A DNA stretch of 64,000 nucleotides from Methanolobus zinderi (lineage in GTDB: Archaea > Halobacteriota > Methanosarcinia > Methanosarcinales > Methanosarcinaceae), in the NCBI RefSeq assembly GCF_013388255.1, contig NZ_CP058215.1, positions 1,488,001 to 1,552,000 of the forward strand, written 5' to 3'. The notes under the pieces are model-generated. The model saw only the letters and a program-made list of their open reading frames with translations, did not search any database and was not told the origin of the DNA. The translations under genes were made by a program, and so were the position numbers. Below, piece after piece: positions 1 to 7,647 of the stretch (position 1 is the stretch's first letter; each line of letters begins with the position of its first letter).

Positions 1-366
1 CGGCAATACGCCCTTAAGTGTCTGATTATCCCTTTCGATGGCTGTCATGGCATCATCAACAAGCTTGCCAATGGTGGGGCGCTTGGCGTTCTTCTCAATG
101 TATTCCCAGCGGGCTTCAGGTGGCACCCAGAAGATATTCTCTGCAAGATACTCATCCGGGTCCTCGGAATCGGAATACTCATCCTCTAGCAGTTCATTGA
201 ACTTCTCTTCAAAAGCATCGGAAATATATTTCAGAAAAATAAGACCCAGAACCACATGTTTGTACTCGGCGGCATCCATATTGTTTCTGAGCTTATCAGC
301 CGCCTGCCACATCTTTTCTTCAAAACCAAGGTTCGCACCATTAGAAGCTTTTTTATCCTTAGCCAT
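1..366 (-). CDS. hsdM: Type I restriction-modification methyltransferase subunit HsdM, N-terminal part (runs off window)
   Basis: The minus strand reads open from an ATG at 366 to the window edge, giving 122 codons that begin [10 protein letters not shown]. The segment contains the hallmark N-terminal helical domain of HsdM: a [19 protein letters not shown]-like stretch followed by [11 protein letters not shown]. In type I systems this domain contacts HsdS and precedes the SAM-dependent adenine methyltransferase domain, which lies outside the window. It differs clearly from the second HsdM at 10791-12239, which starts with another N-terminal subfamily, so the two belong to separate type I systems. 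The catalytic motifs cannot be checked here. Confidence in the family is high; whether the gene is complete is unknown. Confidence 0.88.
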   Translation of the reverse strand, partial: MAKDKKASNGANLGFEEKMWQAADKLRNNMDAAEYKHVVLGLIFLKYISDAFEEKFNELLEDEYSDSEDPDEYLAENIFWVPPEARWEYIEKNAKRPTIGKLVDDAMTAIERDNQTLKGVLP

Positions 367-974
367 CGTATCAACTACCCTTAACAGTGGTTTAAACAAG
401 AAAAAACTTTCTTCCATTATCATAATATCCTGAGATATGTCTGCTGGCAGACCGGATTACAACATACGTAAAAAATAATTGTTCGTAAGTCAGCGATTGA
501 ATTTACAAAGCCATTGGAATATACAACAGCCCCTGTAATTCAGCAGGGTTTAGGTTAAATAAAAATATGCTCTACTAGCTATTGCGGGTTAGGGAAAAGC
601 CGCGGGTTAGCAACCATATATCCGGAATATCGGGGAATGTCCGGATTTGCAACGAGAGGCACCAGAAGCGTGGTGGTTTATCGGTGCCTCATCTTACCTT
701 ATTATTGATTATTATTGTGCTTTAGATGTGAATCCAGTTACTAGGTCCCAATTCCTGATACCAATTCCATTGCACTCATGAACCAGACTTCTTAATGTAA
801 TCCCAGTACAAAAGTGTTCCGATTTTAATTTTTAATACTAAATTTTATTCAGTATCTCTGATATAACTTGTTATCTCAGACCCATGACTCTGAAAGATTT
901 ACATATCCTTCCCGACAAAGGATACATAAAAAGTATATCTTACCAAATGTAAATTAATACAGAGATGGGAGTAC
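367..974. other. Intergenic region with an ATCCGGA inverted repeat
   Basis: About 600 bases lie between the divergent hsdM and the YihY gene, and I see no convincing coding region in them. The stretch holds a short inverted repeat, ATCCGGA at 620-626 and TCCGGAT at 640-646. The sequence GGAATGTCCGG at 634-644 recurs in part around 2375-2400 and 2760-2771. It must also contain the promoters of both flanking genes; the AT-rich sequence around 830-960 is the likely YihY promoter side. Confidence 0.4.
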
Positions 975-1805
975 ATGAGTAAAATCAAAGATCTGGCTAC
1001 GCAGACGTTTAAACGCTGGAGTGACTATGACGGCATAACCGACAGTGCAGCTCTTGCATTTATCTTCTTAATGAGTCTGCCTGCTCTTCTGTTATTTACC
1101 ATATCACTTGGAAGCATATTTGTAAAAGATGTGACACTGCAGCAAAGAATCATCAGCTATGCTTCAAATATTGCGGACCAGACCACCCTGAACTTGCTGA
1201 ATTCCCTGTTTCAGCAAATTCCGGACACAAATACGTTAACTATGGGCTTGATCATCAGTATTCTGCTTTTTCTCTGGACAGCCGGGAACCTCTTCAGGCA
1301 GCTTCAAAAAACAATTAACGGAATGTGGGATGTAGGATATCAGCCAGGTGCGTGGTATGAAGAATCCCTGAGAAAAAGGTTCTCAGCCATGCTTGCAGTA
1401 TTTGTTTTTGTGCTGCTCCTTGTGGCATCTACATTTCTGGAAGTGATCCTCCTGAACATATCCCAGAGCTTCCAGAATATACTCCCCTTGCCTCTTAACG
1501 TGATACAATACAGCACCTCGGTCATCAACCTGATAATACTGCTATTGCTGTTCATTTACCTTTACAGGGTCCTTCCGGAAACAAAGCTGGATATGAAGTA
1601 CGTCCTTACAGGATCCTTCCTTACGGTATTGTTTATCCTGATAGGAAAATATGCTTTCAGTCTCTATCTTCTGTTCGGAAATCCAAGAAGCGCCTACGGG
1701 AGCATCGGCTCCCTGATAGCAATGTTCCTGTGGATATACATCTCCGCGATCATAATTACCGTTATGGCCGAATTTACCAAGGTCTATGCTGATTATGACA
1801 GTTAA
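975..1805 (+). CDS. YihY/BrkB family membrane protein
   Basis: The product has 276 residues with about six hydrophobic membrane segments, the usual size and layout of the YihY/BrkB (formerly 'ribonuclease BN') family. The N-terminal SALAFIFLMSLPALLLF segment, the central LWTAGNLFRQLQKTIN motif and the late GSIGSLIAMFLWIYISA segment match the family's conserved blocks. The role is uncertain: members are inner-membrane proteins suspected of transport, and the old RNase assignment is wrong. The ATG at 975 follows a GATGGGAGT ribosome site. The gene stands alone, with its own AT-rich upstream region. Confidence 0.85.
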   Translation: MSKIKDLATQTFKRWSDYDGITDSAALAFIFLMSLPALLLFTISLGSIFVKDVTLQQRIISYASNIADQTTLNLLNSLFQQIPDTNTLTMGLIISILLFLWTAGNLFRQLQKTINGMWDVGYQPGAWYEESLRKRFSAMLAVFVFVLLLVASTFLEVILLNISQSFQNILPLPLNVIQYSTSVINLIILLLLFIYLYRVLPETKLDMKYVLTGSFLTVLFILIGKYAFSLYLLFGNPRSAYGSIGSLIAMFLWIYISAIIITVMAEFTKVYADYDS

Positions 1806-1903
1806 GAATATGGCTGGAGCTGACAGCGGATCTGCAAAGCATATTTAAAGCACCGTCGACTAAATATTGAACGTTAAGACATTCAAGTATCAGGGGGTTC
1901 AAA

Positions 1904-2344
1904 ATGTCTGAAGAAACCAGAAAGAAAATATCCAGCTACCTTTCAAGCCACGACTGGCTTAATCTTGGAACAGTTGATGAAGATGGCAAACCCATGGTCC
2001 ATACAATGGCCTATGCGTCCGAGGGACCTGAGGTATACTTTACAACCAGAAAGCATACCCATAAGGTCTCACACATAATGAACAATCCTAATGTTGCTTT
2101 CACTGTTGACGAAGATAATGTGCAGGTAATGGAAATAAAAGGTGTCCAGATGGAAGGCAGGGCATCCATGATAACTGATGATCAGGAAGCTCAAAAAGCA
2201 ATGGATCTGATGTTAAAAAAGTATCCCTTCATGTCCAGCATGCCTCCAAGTGATGATTATGTCCAGTTCAAAGTCGAGCCTGTGAAAGCATATTTCCTTG
2301 ATTATACAAAGGGATTCGGTCACAGGGATGAAGAGATCTATTAA
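1904..2344 (+). CDS. Pyridoxamine 5'-phosphate oxidase-like flavin-binding protein
   Basis: This 146-residue protein has the FMN-binding split-barrel pattern: a short helix (EETRKKISSYLSSHDWLN), then LGTVDEDGKPMVHTMAYA, then VYFTTRKHTHKVSHIMNNP, which is the flavin-contacting region of the small PNPOx-like family. Such proteins bind FMN or F420 and are often general redox or stress proteins, so the substrate cannot be named. A strong GGGGGTTC ribosome site precedes the ATG. The gene is monocistronic and is followed at 2377 by a stem-loop with a T-run. Confidence 0.85.
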   Translation: MSEETRKKISSYLSSHDWLNLGTVDEDGKPMVHTMAYASEGPEVYFTTRKHTHKVSHIMNNPNVAFTVDEDNVQVMEIKGVQMEGRASMITDDQEAQKAMDLMLKKYPFMSSMPPSDDYVQFKVEPVKAYFLDYTKGFGHRDEEIY

Positions 2345-2376
2345 AGTAGATCATAAAAGAATTATTGTGTCCCCGG

Positions 2377-2411
2377 AATGTCCGATAACCGGACATTTCT
2401 GCATTTTTTAA
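2377..2411 (+). terminator. Stem-loop plus T-run terminator-like element
   Basis: AATGTCCG (2377-2384) and CGGACATT (2390-2397) are perfect inverted arms around a five-base loop, and a T-rich run ends near 2411. It lies about 30 bases after the stop of the flavin-protein gene. Archaeal termination depends mainly on the T-run, so the hairpin may have another role; its core sequence recurs nearby at 634 and 2760. Confidence 0.5.
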
Positions 2412-2548
2412 AATAAATCATCCGTTAGTTAGTAATTCATTAGTTAAAATAAAAAAATTTAAAAAAAGGAACAAATGAAGATAGTATTCATTTGTCCGCT
2501 TATTTAGTCACCAACCCTAACCCGCCCGTTTTTGTGGTACAGAGAATA

Positions 2549-2662
2549 TTATAAGACGCCGTGATAGCTCAGGTATGAGTAGTACACGAACAGTGAAACC
2601 AATAGAGATATTATCAGCGTTGCAAAGTTGGAAGCACTGTGGTCGACGTGATATTCTGTCAT
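2549..2662 (-). CDS. Putative 37-residue single-span membrane protein
   Basis: On the minus strand an ATG at 2662 opens a 37-codon frame starting MTEYHVDHSASN and then running ATLIISLLVSLFVYYSYLSY before the stop at 2549. The pattern is a short polar N-terminus, one strongly hydrophobic helix and a tiny polar tail, as in many small archaeal membrane peptides. A weak TGATC ribosome site lies seven bases upstream. It occupies an otherwise empty 770-base gap between the flavin protein and the thioesterase. I do not recognise a family. Non-random composition is the only evidence, so this is tentative. Confidence 0.4.
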   Translation of the reverse strand: MTEYHVDHSASNFATLIISLLVSLFVYYSYLSYHGVL

Positions 2663-3111
2663 GTTTGATCATGACACTATAAGATTCAATAGTATTTATA
2701 GTTTTTTAGTATTTATCACGATTAATCATTCTATTCTATGGTATACGAACAAACTCGATCCGGACATTTCTAGTTTACAAAGGACAGATAAAAAAATAAA
2801 TCAACATCAATAGAGCATATATCAATATCATATTAAATTGAAATGAATCATTTCCTCACCCTGAGAAAGTAGTTAAGATTTACCTGAAATGAAAATTGCA
2901 GGACTGAAAACCTCAATAGTCTATCATGTATTATCATTATGTTACAAAACTAAACGAGTCTAATTTGCAATCTATCACTATTAAATATAAAGATACTGAG
3001 TTGAAAATAACGTTTGCATCATATCCGGCCAAAGACTACGACTGATGAACATAAATACATGGAAAATTATCTCCATATAGATTTCGAGTATATTCCGCAG
3101 AGAGGCTGATC
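2663..3111. other. AT-rich intergenic region upstream of the thioesterase gene
   Basis: I see no gene in this stretch. It is AT-rich, contains a copy of CCGGACATTTCT at 2760-2771 that also occurs at 2389-2400, and must hold the promoters of the small membrane-protein gene on its left and the thioesterase gene on its right. Confidence 0.35.
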
Positions 3112-3516
3112 ATGGACAGAATCAAAAAATATTTCCAGCAGGAGAATTTCGGACAAAACTCAGGCATGAAGCTGACAGAGGTTTCCGAAGGGTACGCCAA
3201 GGTTGAAATGGACATTGAGAAAAGACATCTCAACGTTCTCGGAACCGTGCACGGTGGTGCGATATTCACCCTTGCGGACATGGCCTTTGCAGCAGCATCA
3301 AATTCTTACGGAACTGTTGCAGTTGCAATAAACTGTGATATCTCTTATGTAAAAGCAGTAAGTGAAGGCCGCCTCACAGCAGAGGCAAAGGAAACCTCCA
3401 TCAACCCGAAGATCTCCACCTATGTTGTGGACGTTACCAACGAAAAAGGAGAAATAATTGCGATATTCAACGGCATGGCTTACCGGAAGAAATACGAACT
3501 GCAATTTCCCGAATGA
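3112..3516 (+). CDS. PaaI-type hotdog-fold thioesterase
   Basis: The 134-residue product is the normal length for a PaaI-family acyl-CoA thioesterase. It carries the diagnostic NVLGTVHGGAIFTLADMAF motif, in which the HGG loop and the following Asp build the active site at the dimer interface. The family hydrolyses aromatic or short-chain acyl-CoA esters. Because a phenylacetate-CoA ligase lies at 4617-5918, a link to aryl-CoA turnover is possible, but the genes are on opposite strands and separated. A GAGGCTGATC ribosome site precedes the ATG. Confidence 0.88.
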   Translation: MDRIKKYFQQENFGQNSGMKLTEVSEGYAKVEMDIEKRHLNVLGTVHGGAIFTLADMAFAAASNSYGTVAVAINCDISYVKAVSEGRLTAEAKETSINPKISTYVVDVTNEKGEIIAIFNGMAYRKKYELQFPE

Positions 3517-3729
3517 TACCTGAATCATCAAATGGTATCACTTGCTTTTTAGTGTCCCGTACCACCAACGTTCAACCAAAATTTATTTCTTTGATGCGAT
3601 AAGATTATTCTCTAACTAAATTACCTGAAAGTTTATAGGCGCTGTGACTATCTTTATTATAGAAAACAGCGGCCCAGAAAGCTCTATGAACAATTTAAGT
3701 ATCAACTTTATTTGGGGGTGTAAGAAGAC

Positions 3730-3810
3730 ATGAGTATCAAGAGAATGATTGCTGCAGCCATAGCCAGTGTGCTTGCTTCCAAGCTGATCAAAAAAATAAA
3801 AGGCAAATAA
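3730..3810 (+). CDS. Putative 26-residue basic peptide
   Basis: An ATG at 3730 opens a 26-codon frame, MSIKRMIAAAIASVLASKL followed by IKKIKGK and a TAA. It is a short amphipathic or hydrophobic helix with basic ends. A TTTGGGGGTG purine-rich ribosome site lies about ten bases upstream, and a T-rich tract follows the stop directly at 3811-3840, as expected for an archaeal transcription end. The leader from about 3600 has no other gene. Composition and signals argue that it is expressed; I do not recognise the function. A membrane-active or toxin-like peptide is possible but unproven. Confidence 0.5.
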   Translation: MSIKRMIAAAIASVLASKLIKKIKGK

Positions 3811-3828
3811 CTTTTTACTTTTTTATTT

Positions 3829-4365
3829 TTATTCTTTTTTGATATGTTTTTCTAAACTTCCTTGCTTAGGAAGTTCTCTTTCATAATTCACTTTACTGAT
3901 TACAGAAAGACGTCCATCTGTTTCCAGAATGACAGCGTCCACATTTTTATCACTCAGAAATCCCTGACCTCTGATGGATTGTTCAATTTCCTCCCGGACT
4001 ATTCTGACTTTTTTCATATTGTCTTTAAGGTAGTCACCCTTATAGTAGAGTAATTCAGGCTCGTTTTTGACCGCTTTTTTTATGAAGTCAGACCTCACTG
4101 TCAAAAAGCTCACCAAAAGCTGCAAACCCACCAGTGAACCCAGAGCAGTTATACCATCTATTATAGTTGTGTTGCTGGAAAGTATAAAGGATGCAAGAGT
4201 AGATCCAATTGCAATTGTAATTATAAAATCAAAAGCATTTAATTTTGCAAGTGTTCGCTGGCCTGTTGTCCTCAGAATGATCACAAGTGCAAAGTATCCA
4301 CATATAGTAAAGAGTACTATCCTGAATAGTGTATCCCAGCTACTAAATAAAATATCAATAACCAT
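3829..4365 (-). CDS. DUF421 (YetF-like) membrane protein
   Basis: About 178 residues with three N-terminal membrane helices (FRIVLFTICGYFALVIIL, FDFIITIAIGSTLASFIL and a third) followed by a soluble domain. LRTTGQRTLAKLNAFDFI and the later LLYYKGDYLKDNMKK are typical of the DUF421/YetF family. Family members are implicated in envelope or spore stress in bacteria; no role is established in archaea. An in-frame GTG at 4374 is possible, but the ATG at 4365 is preferred for its spacing from GTGGGG. Confidence 0.8.
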   Translation of the reverse strand: MVIDILFSSWDTLFRIVLFTICGYFALVIILRTTGQRTLAKLNAFDFIITIAIGSTLASFILSSNTTIIDGITALGSLVGLQLLVSFLTVRSDFIKKAVKNEPELLYYKGDYLKDNMKKVRIVREEIEQSIRGQGFLSDKNVDAVILETDGRLSVISKVNYERELPKQGSLEKHIKKE

Positions 4366-4397
4366 CAACCCCACATATTTTCAAATTCCCCTTACTT

Positions 4398-4439
4398 TCC
4401 TAAACAGGAAATTTCCTGATAATGCTAAACAGGAGATTT
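4398..4439. repeat. Short tandem direct repeat CTAAACAGGARATTT
   Basis: CTAAACAGGAAATTT is repeated 25 bases later as CTAAACAGGAGATTT, with one mismatch, just upstream of the DUF421 gene on its promoter side. It may be a regulator binding pair. Nothing else supports a function. Confidence 0.35.
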
Positions 4440-4616
4440 TGAGCTGATAGTATAAGATATCTACTTGTTTCAATCAATTAGGATAATATAGGAGACATTT
4501 ATACCCTCATTTTCAGGTCTTTTGCAAAGAACCGGACTGAGTTAAATAAGGTGGCCTGATCAAAATGTCAGACCGATTAAACTGAATGAGTAGGTTCAAA
4601 AAAAATTATTTATATG

Positions 4617-5918
4617 TTACAGTGCATTCCTTCGGTCAATTACCTTTTTGGACTTGCCTTCTGTTCTTGGAATGGTTCCCTTCTCAACCAGATCTACGTT
4701 GGTGCGGATATTCAGAACACTTTTCAGCTCGTTCTCAACATGTCTTTTTACAGCAGCCAGATCTTTTAACTCACCGGTGAATGCATTTTCCTCCAGCTCG
4801 ACCTTCACTGTCAGCTCGTCAAGCATTTTCTGGTTCCTGTCAAGTATGACCTGGAAATGTTCTGTTACTTCAGGCACCCTTGCAATAACATTCTCGATCT
4901 GTGAGGGAAATACGTTGATACCCCTTACAATCAGCATGTCATCCGCACGTCCTAGCAGTCTGGAGATACGTGTGGTGGTACGCCCGCAGGAGCATTCACT
5001 CTCAAGAAGCCTTGTAATATCCCCTGTACGATACCTGATTATCGGCAGCGCTTCCTTTGTAAGGGATGTCAGTACAAGTTCTCCCTTCTCACCTTCTGCA
5101 ACCTGCTCTCCTTCTTCATCAAGCACTTCAACAAGGAAATGATCACACCACAGGTGCAGACCATCCTGGCACTCACATTCAAACGCCACACCAGGGCCCA
5201 TAAGCTCAGAGAGCCCGTAGGAGTCGTATGCCTTAAGATCGAGAGCGTTTTCAAGCTGTTTCCGTGTGTTGGCAGACCAGGGTTCCGCACCGAAACATCC
5301 CACTTTAAGGGATAGTTTATCAACGATATCCATCTCCTGCGCAGTCTCAGCAAGATAGAGTGCATATGAGGGAGTGCAGTGGATCGCCGTTACTCCGAAA
5401 TCCATCATCATCTCAAGCTGGCGGACAGTATTGCCCGTACCGCTTGGAACAGCCACAGCGCCAATTCTCTCGACACCATAATGGAAACCCAGACCACCTG
5501 TGAACAGACCGTAATTCACAGCATTCTGGAAAACATCCTCTTCACCGAGTCCGACCATCGTAAGGTTGCGGGCCATAAGATCGGACCATGTTTCAATGTC
5601 CTGCCTGGTATAACCGACAACAGTTGCCTTCCCGCTCGTACCCGAAGATGCATGGATCCGCACAATATCTTTTCTTGGAACAGCAAAAAGTCCGAAAGGA
5701 TAATTATCGCGAAGATCCGTTTTCCGGGTTGTGGGGAGTTTGCTGATGTCCGCGGCGGATTTGATATCTTCCGGTTTTATTCCAAGCTGCTTGAATTTCT
5801 CTCTGTAAAAGGGAACGTTATTATAAACTGATGCAGCCGTCTTTTTCAACCGTTTTGATTGTAATGCTGCCAGTTCGTCTTTTTTCATTGTTTCATACTT
5901 TGGCTGCCAGTATTTCAT
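4617..5918 (-). CDS. paaK: Phenylacetate-CoA ligase family protein
   Basis: This 433-residue protein has the size and motifs of PaaK-type adenylate-forming ligases: the P-loop-like ASSGTSGKATVVGYT, the CFGAEPWSANTRKQLE block, AYDSYGLSELMGPGVAFEC, and the RTGDITRL and GRADDMLIVRGINVFPSQIE segments near the hinge. The enzyme activates an aryl acid with ATP to the acyl adenylate and then transfers it to CoA. Methanogens often carry several paralogues, used for reassimilating arylacetates to aromatic amino acids or for unknown acids. The ATG at 5918 is well placed before MKYWQPKYE, the usual N-terminus. It appears monocistronic. Confidence 0.92.
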   Translation of the reverse strand: MKYWQPKYETMKKDELAALQSKRLKKTAASVYNNVPFYREKFKQLGIKPEDIKSAADISKLPTTRKTDLRDNYPFGLFAVPRKDIVRIHASSGTSGKATVVGYTRQDIETWSDLMARNLTMVGLGEEDVFQNAVNYGLFTGGLGFHYGVERIGAVAVPSGTGNTVRQLEMMMDFGVTAIHCTPSYALYLAETAQEMDIVDKLSLKVGCFGAEPWSANTRKQLENALDLKAYDSYGLSELMGPGVAFECECQDGLHLWCDHFLVEVLDEEGEQVAEGEKGELVLTSLTKEALPIIRYRTGDITRLLESECSCGRTTTRISRLLGRADDMLIVRGINVFPSQIENVIARVPEVTEHFQVILDRNQKMLDELTVKVELEENAFTGELKDLAAVKRHVENELKSVLNIRTNVDLVEKGTIPRTEGKSKKVIDRRNAL

Positions 5919-6171
5919 GAGAGTATCTCCACTTGCATCCAGAATAGAACTTCCTATTTAAATGATTTACTCCTAAAAACAATGGATACATCATTAATAA
6001 AGCAAAAAATGAACATATCAAGGATATTTTTATACACAAATTTATAATTTTATACATAATTAAGTATTGTATGTACATAAACTGCAGAACCATGTACACA
6101 TTTTATTATATTTTGCCATAATATATTAAATACTGTTCAGTAAATCGTTCTTTCATAAGTGTGTGAAAGAA

Positions 6172-7473
6172 ATGAACAGGAATCTAAGTGGGAAGTACAT
6201 TTTAATTTTAGTACTCATCAGTCTTGCATTCATGCCATTTGTAATGGCAGGCAGCAATAGTAGTACTGCTGAAGACAACACCATAACTGAAATAAATTCA
6301 CACTATAAGGTCCTACCTGAAAAAGAGACCGTTCACGTTACAAAACAGATAACTTTTGTGAACAACAATCCCGGCACCAGTTACTGGAGAGGTTATTACT
6401 CAGACTATAATTATTACCTCCCTGAAACCGCCGGAAATATCAGCTCATATGACGATGAAGAAAGCTTAAGCTACTACAGGGACGGGGAAGGCTACTATGT
6501 ATTCGAGTTCAACAGAAAGGTGTGGTATAAAGAGAGCTATACTTTCTATCTGGAATATGACCTGGAAATAAACAGGAATACCGCTGTTTTCCACCTGAGC
6601 GAATATGGTGACAATACAGCCGTAAGTCTGGAAGTCCCGTCTGATTTTCATACATATCTCGCAAGAGAAGACTACGCACTTGAAGAAAAGAAATATTCCA
6701 ATATCTACAGGTTCGAAAAAGGACAGCAGTGGTCTGGTTCATGCCTTGTTAATTCGGTCAGATCAACCGGATATGACATCCTCGAAGATACTGTCAGTTT
6801 GCGGGAACAGGATGTTGCCATCAGGATAAGATACTGGGAAGGAGAAGAAGAGTGGGCAAGAGAGATGATGGAAACAACAAGGACATATCTTCCGATAATG
6901 GAAGATAGCTGGGGTGTCCCATATCCTGCCTCTTATGACATAACGATAACACAGGCCAATATTACAGAGACCGGAGGATACGGAGGGTACAATGAAGGTA
7001 GTAAAGGTATCTGGCTGCTGCACACATCAAGTAATGAAATTCTTATTCATGAACTCGCACACTACTGGACTCGTGCCTGCAACTTTGAGCAACTCTGGAT
7101 GGATGAAGGATATGCTGACCTTTATACGTATATTGTTCTGAATCAGACTACGCCTGAAAAAGCTGAAAAAAGGAAAGACCGGTTCCTGGAAAAATACGAG
7201 AGCTTAAAAACAGAATATGAAGTGCCACTTGAGAAGTGGAGCACTCCTGAAAGTCTTGATTCAATGAGCCAGAAAGAGGTTGATTTTGGATATAAAAAAG
7301 CCTTCTTTACAACATATATGCTTTATGAAGAGATCGGCCCCGAAGCTATGAGAGCTTCAAATGAGGAATTCATATACTCAAATACGCGGGTCGATGAAGA
7401 GATGTTCATAACCATGATGGACTCATCTTCAGGAGCTTATCAGGAACAAATACAAAAATTAATATACATGTAA
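6172..7473 (+). CDS. Exported M1-like (gluzincin) metallopeptidase
   Basis: 433 residues from the ATG at 6172, beginning with a signal peptide or anchor (KYILILVLISLAFMPFVMA). The catalytic zinc motif HELAH is at residues 293-297, and LWMDEGYADLY at 308-318 supplies the third ligand Glu312. This parallels the HELAH...LWLNEGFA arrangement of M1 aminopeptidases, with a shorter connecting loop. The large N-terminal beta-rich region resembles the extended ectodomain seen in other archaeal exported gluzincins. It probably cleaves peptides outside the membrane. A GTG at 6163 is an alternative start. The AT-rich upstream region contains repeated ATGTACA-like words. Confidence 0.8.
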   Translation: MNRNLSGKYILILVLISLAFMPFVMAGSNSSTAEDNTITEINSHYKVLPEKETVHVTKQITFVNNNPGTSYWRGYYSDYNYYLPETAGNISSYDDEESLSYYRDGEGYYVFEFNRKVWYKESYTFYLEYDLEINRNTAVFHLSEYGDNTAVSLEVPSDFHTYLAREDYALEEKKYSNIYRFEKGQQWSGSCLVNSVRSTGYDILEDTVSLREQDVAIRIRYWEGEEEWAREMMETTRTYLPIMEDSWGVPYPASYDITITQANITETGGYGGYNEGSKGIWLLHTSSNEILIHELAHYWTRACNFEQLWMDEGYADLYTYIVLNQTTPEKAEKRKDRFLEKYESLKTEYEVPLEKWSTPESLDSMSQKEVDFGYKKAFFTTYMLYEEIGPEAMRASNEEFIYSNTRVDEEMFITMMDSSSGAYQEQIQKLIYM

Positions 7474-7647
7474 AAGCTATCAAACATAGTAAATAAGCTG
7501 CTAAAATTAATTAAATATTTATAAATGTATGTTTAAGCTCAATAGATATAATGTAACAGTTTATTGAATCTTCTGAAAAATGATCTGGCTGCGAAGGGGG
7601 ATGATCGCGGATAGGGAAGATATCGAATATGTGGGAGTGAAGGGACC

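Noticed and set aside
38-433. A 131-codon plus-strand open frame
   Set aside because: It is antisense to the HsdM N-terminus (1-366, minus), whose protein is clearly family-like; the plus frame is Ser-rich shadow text.
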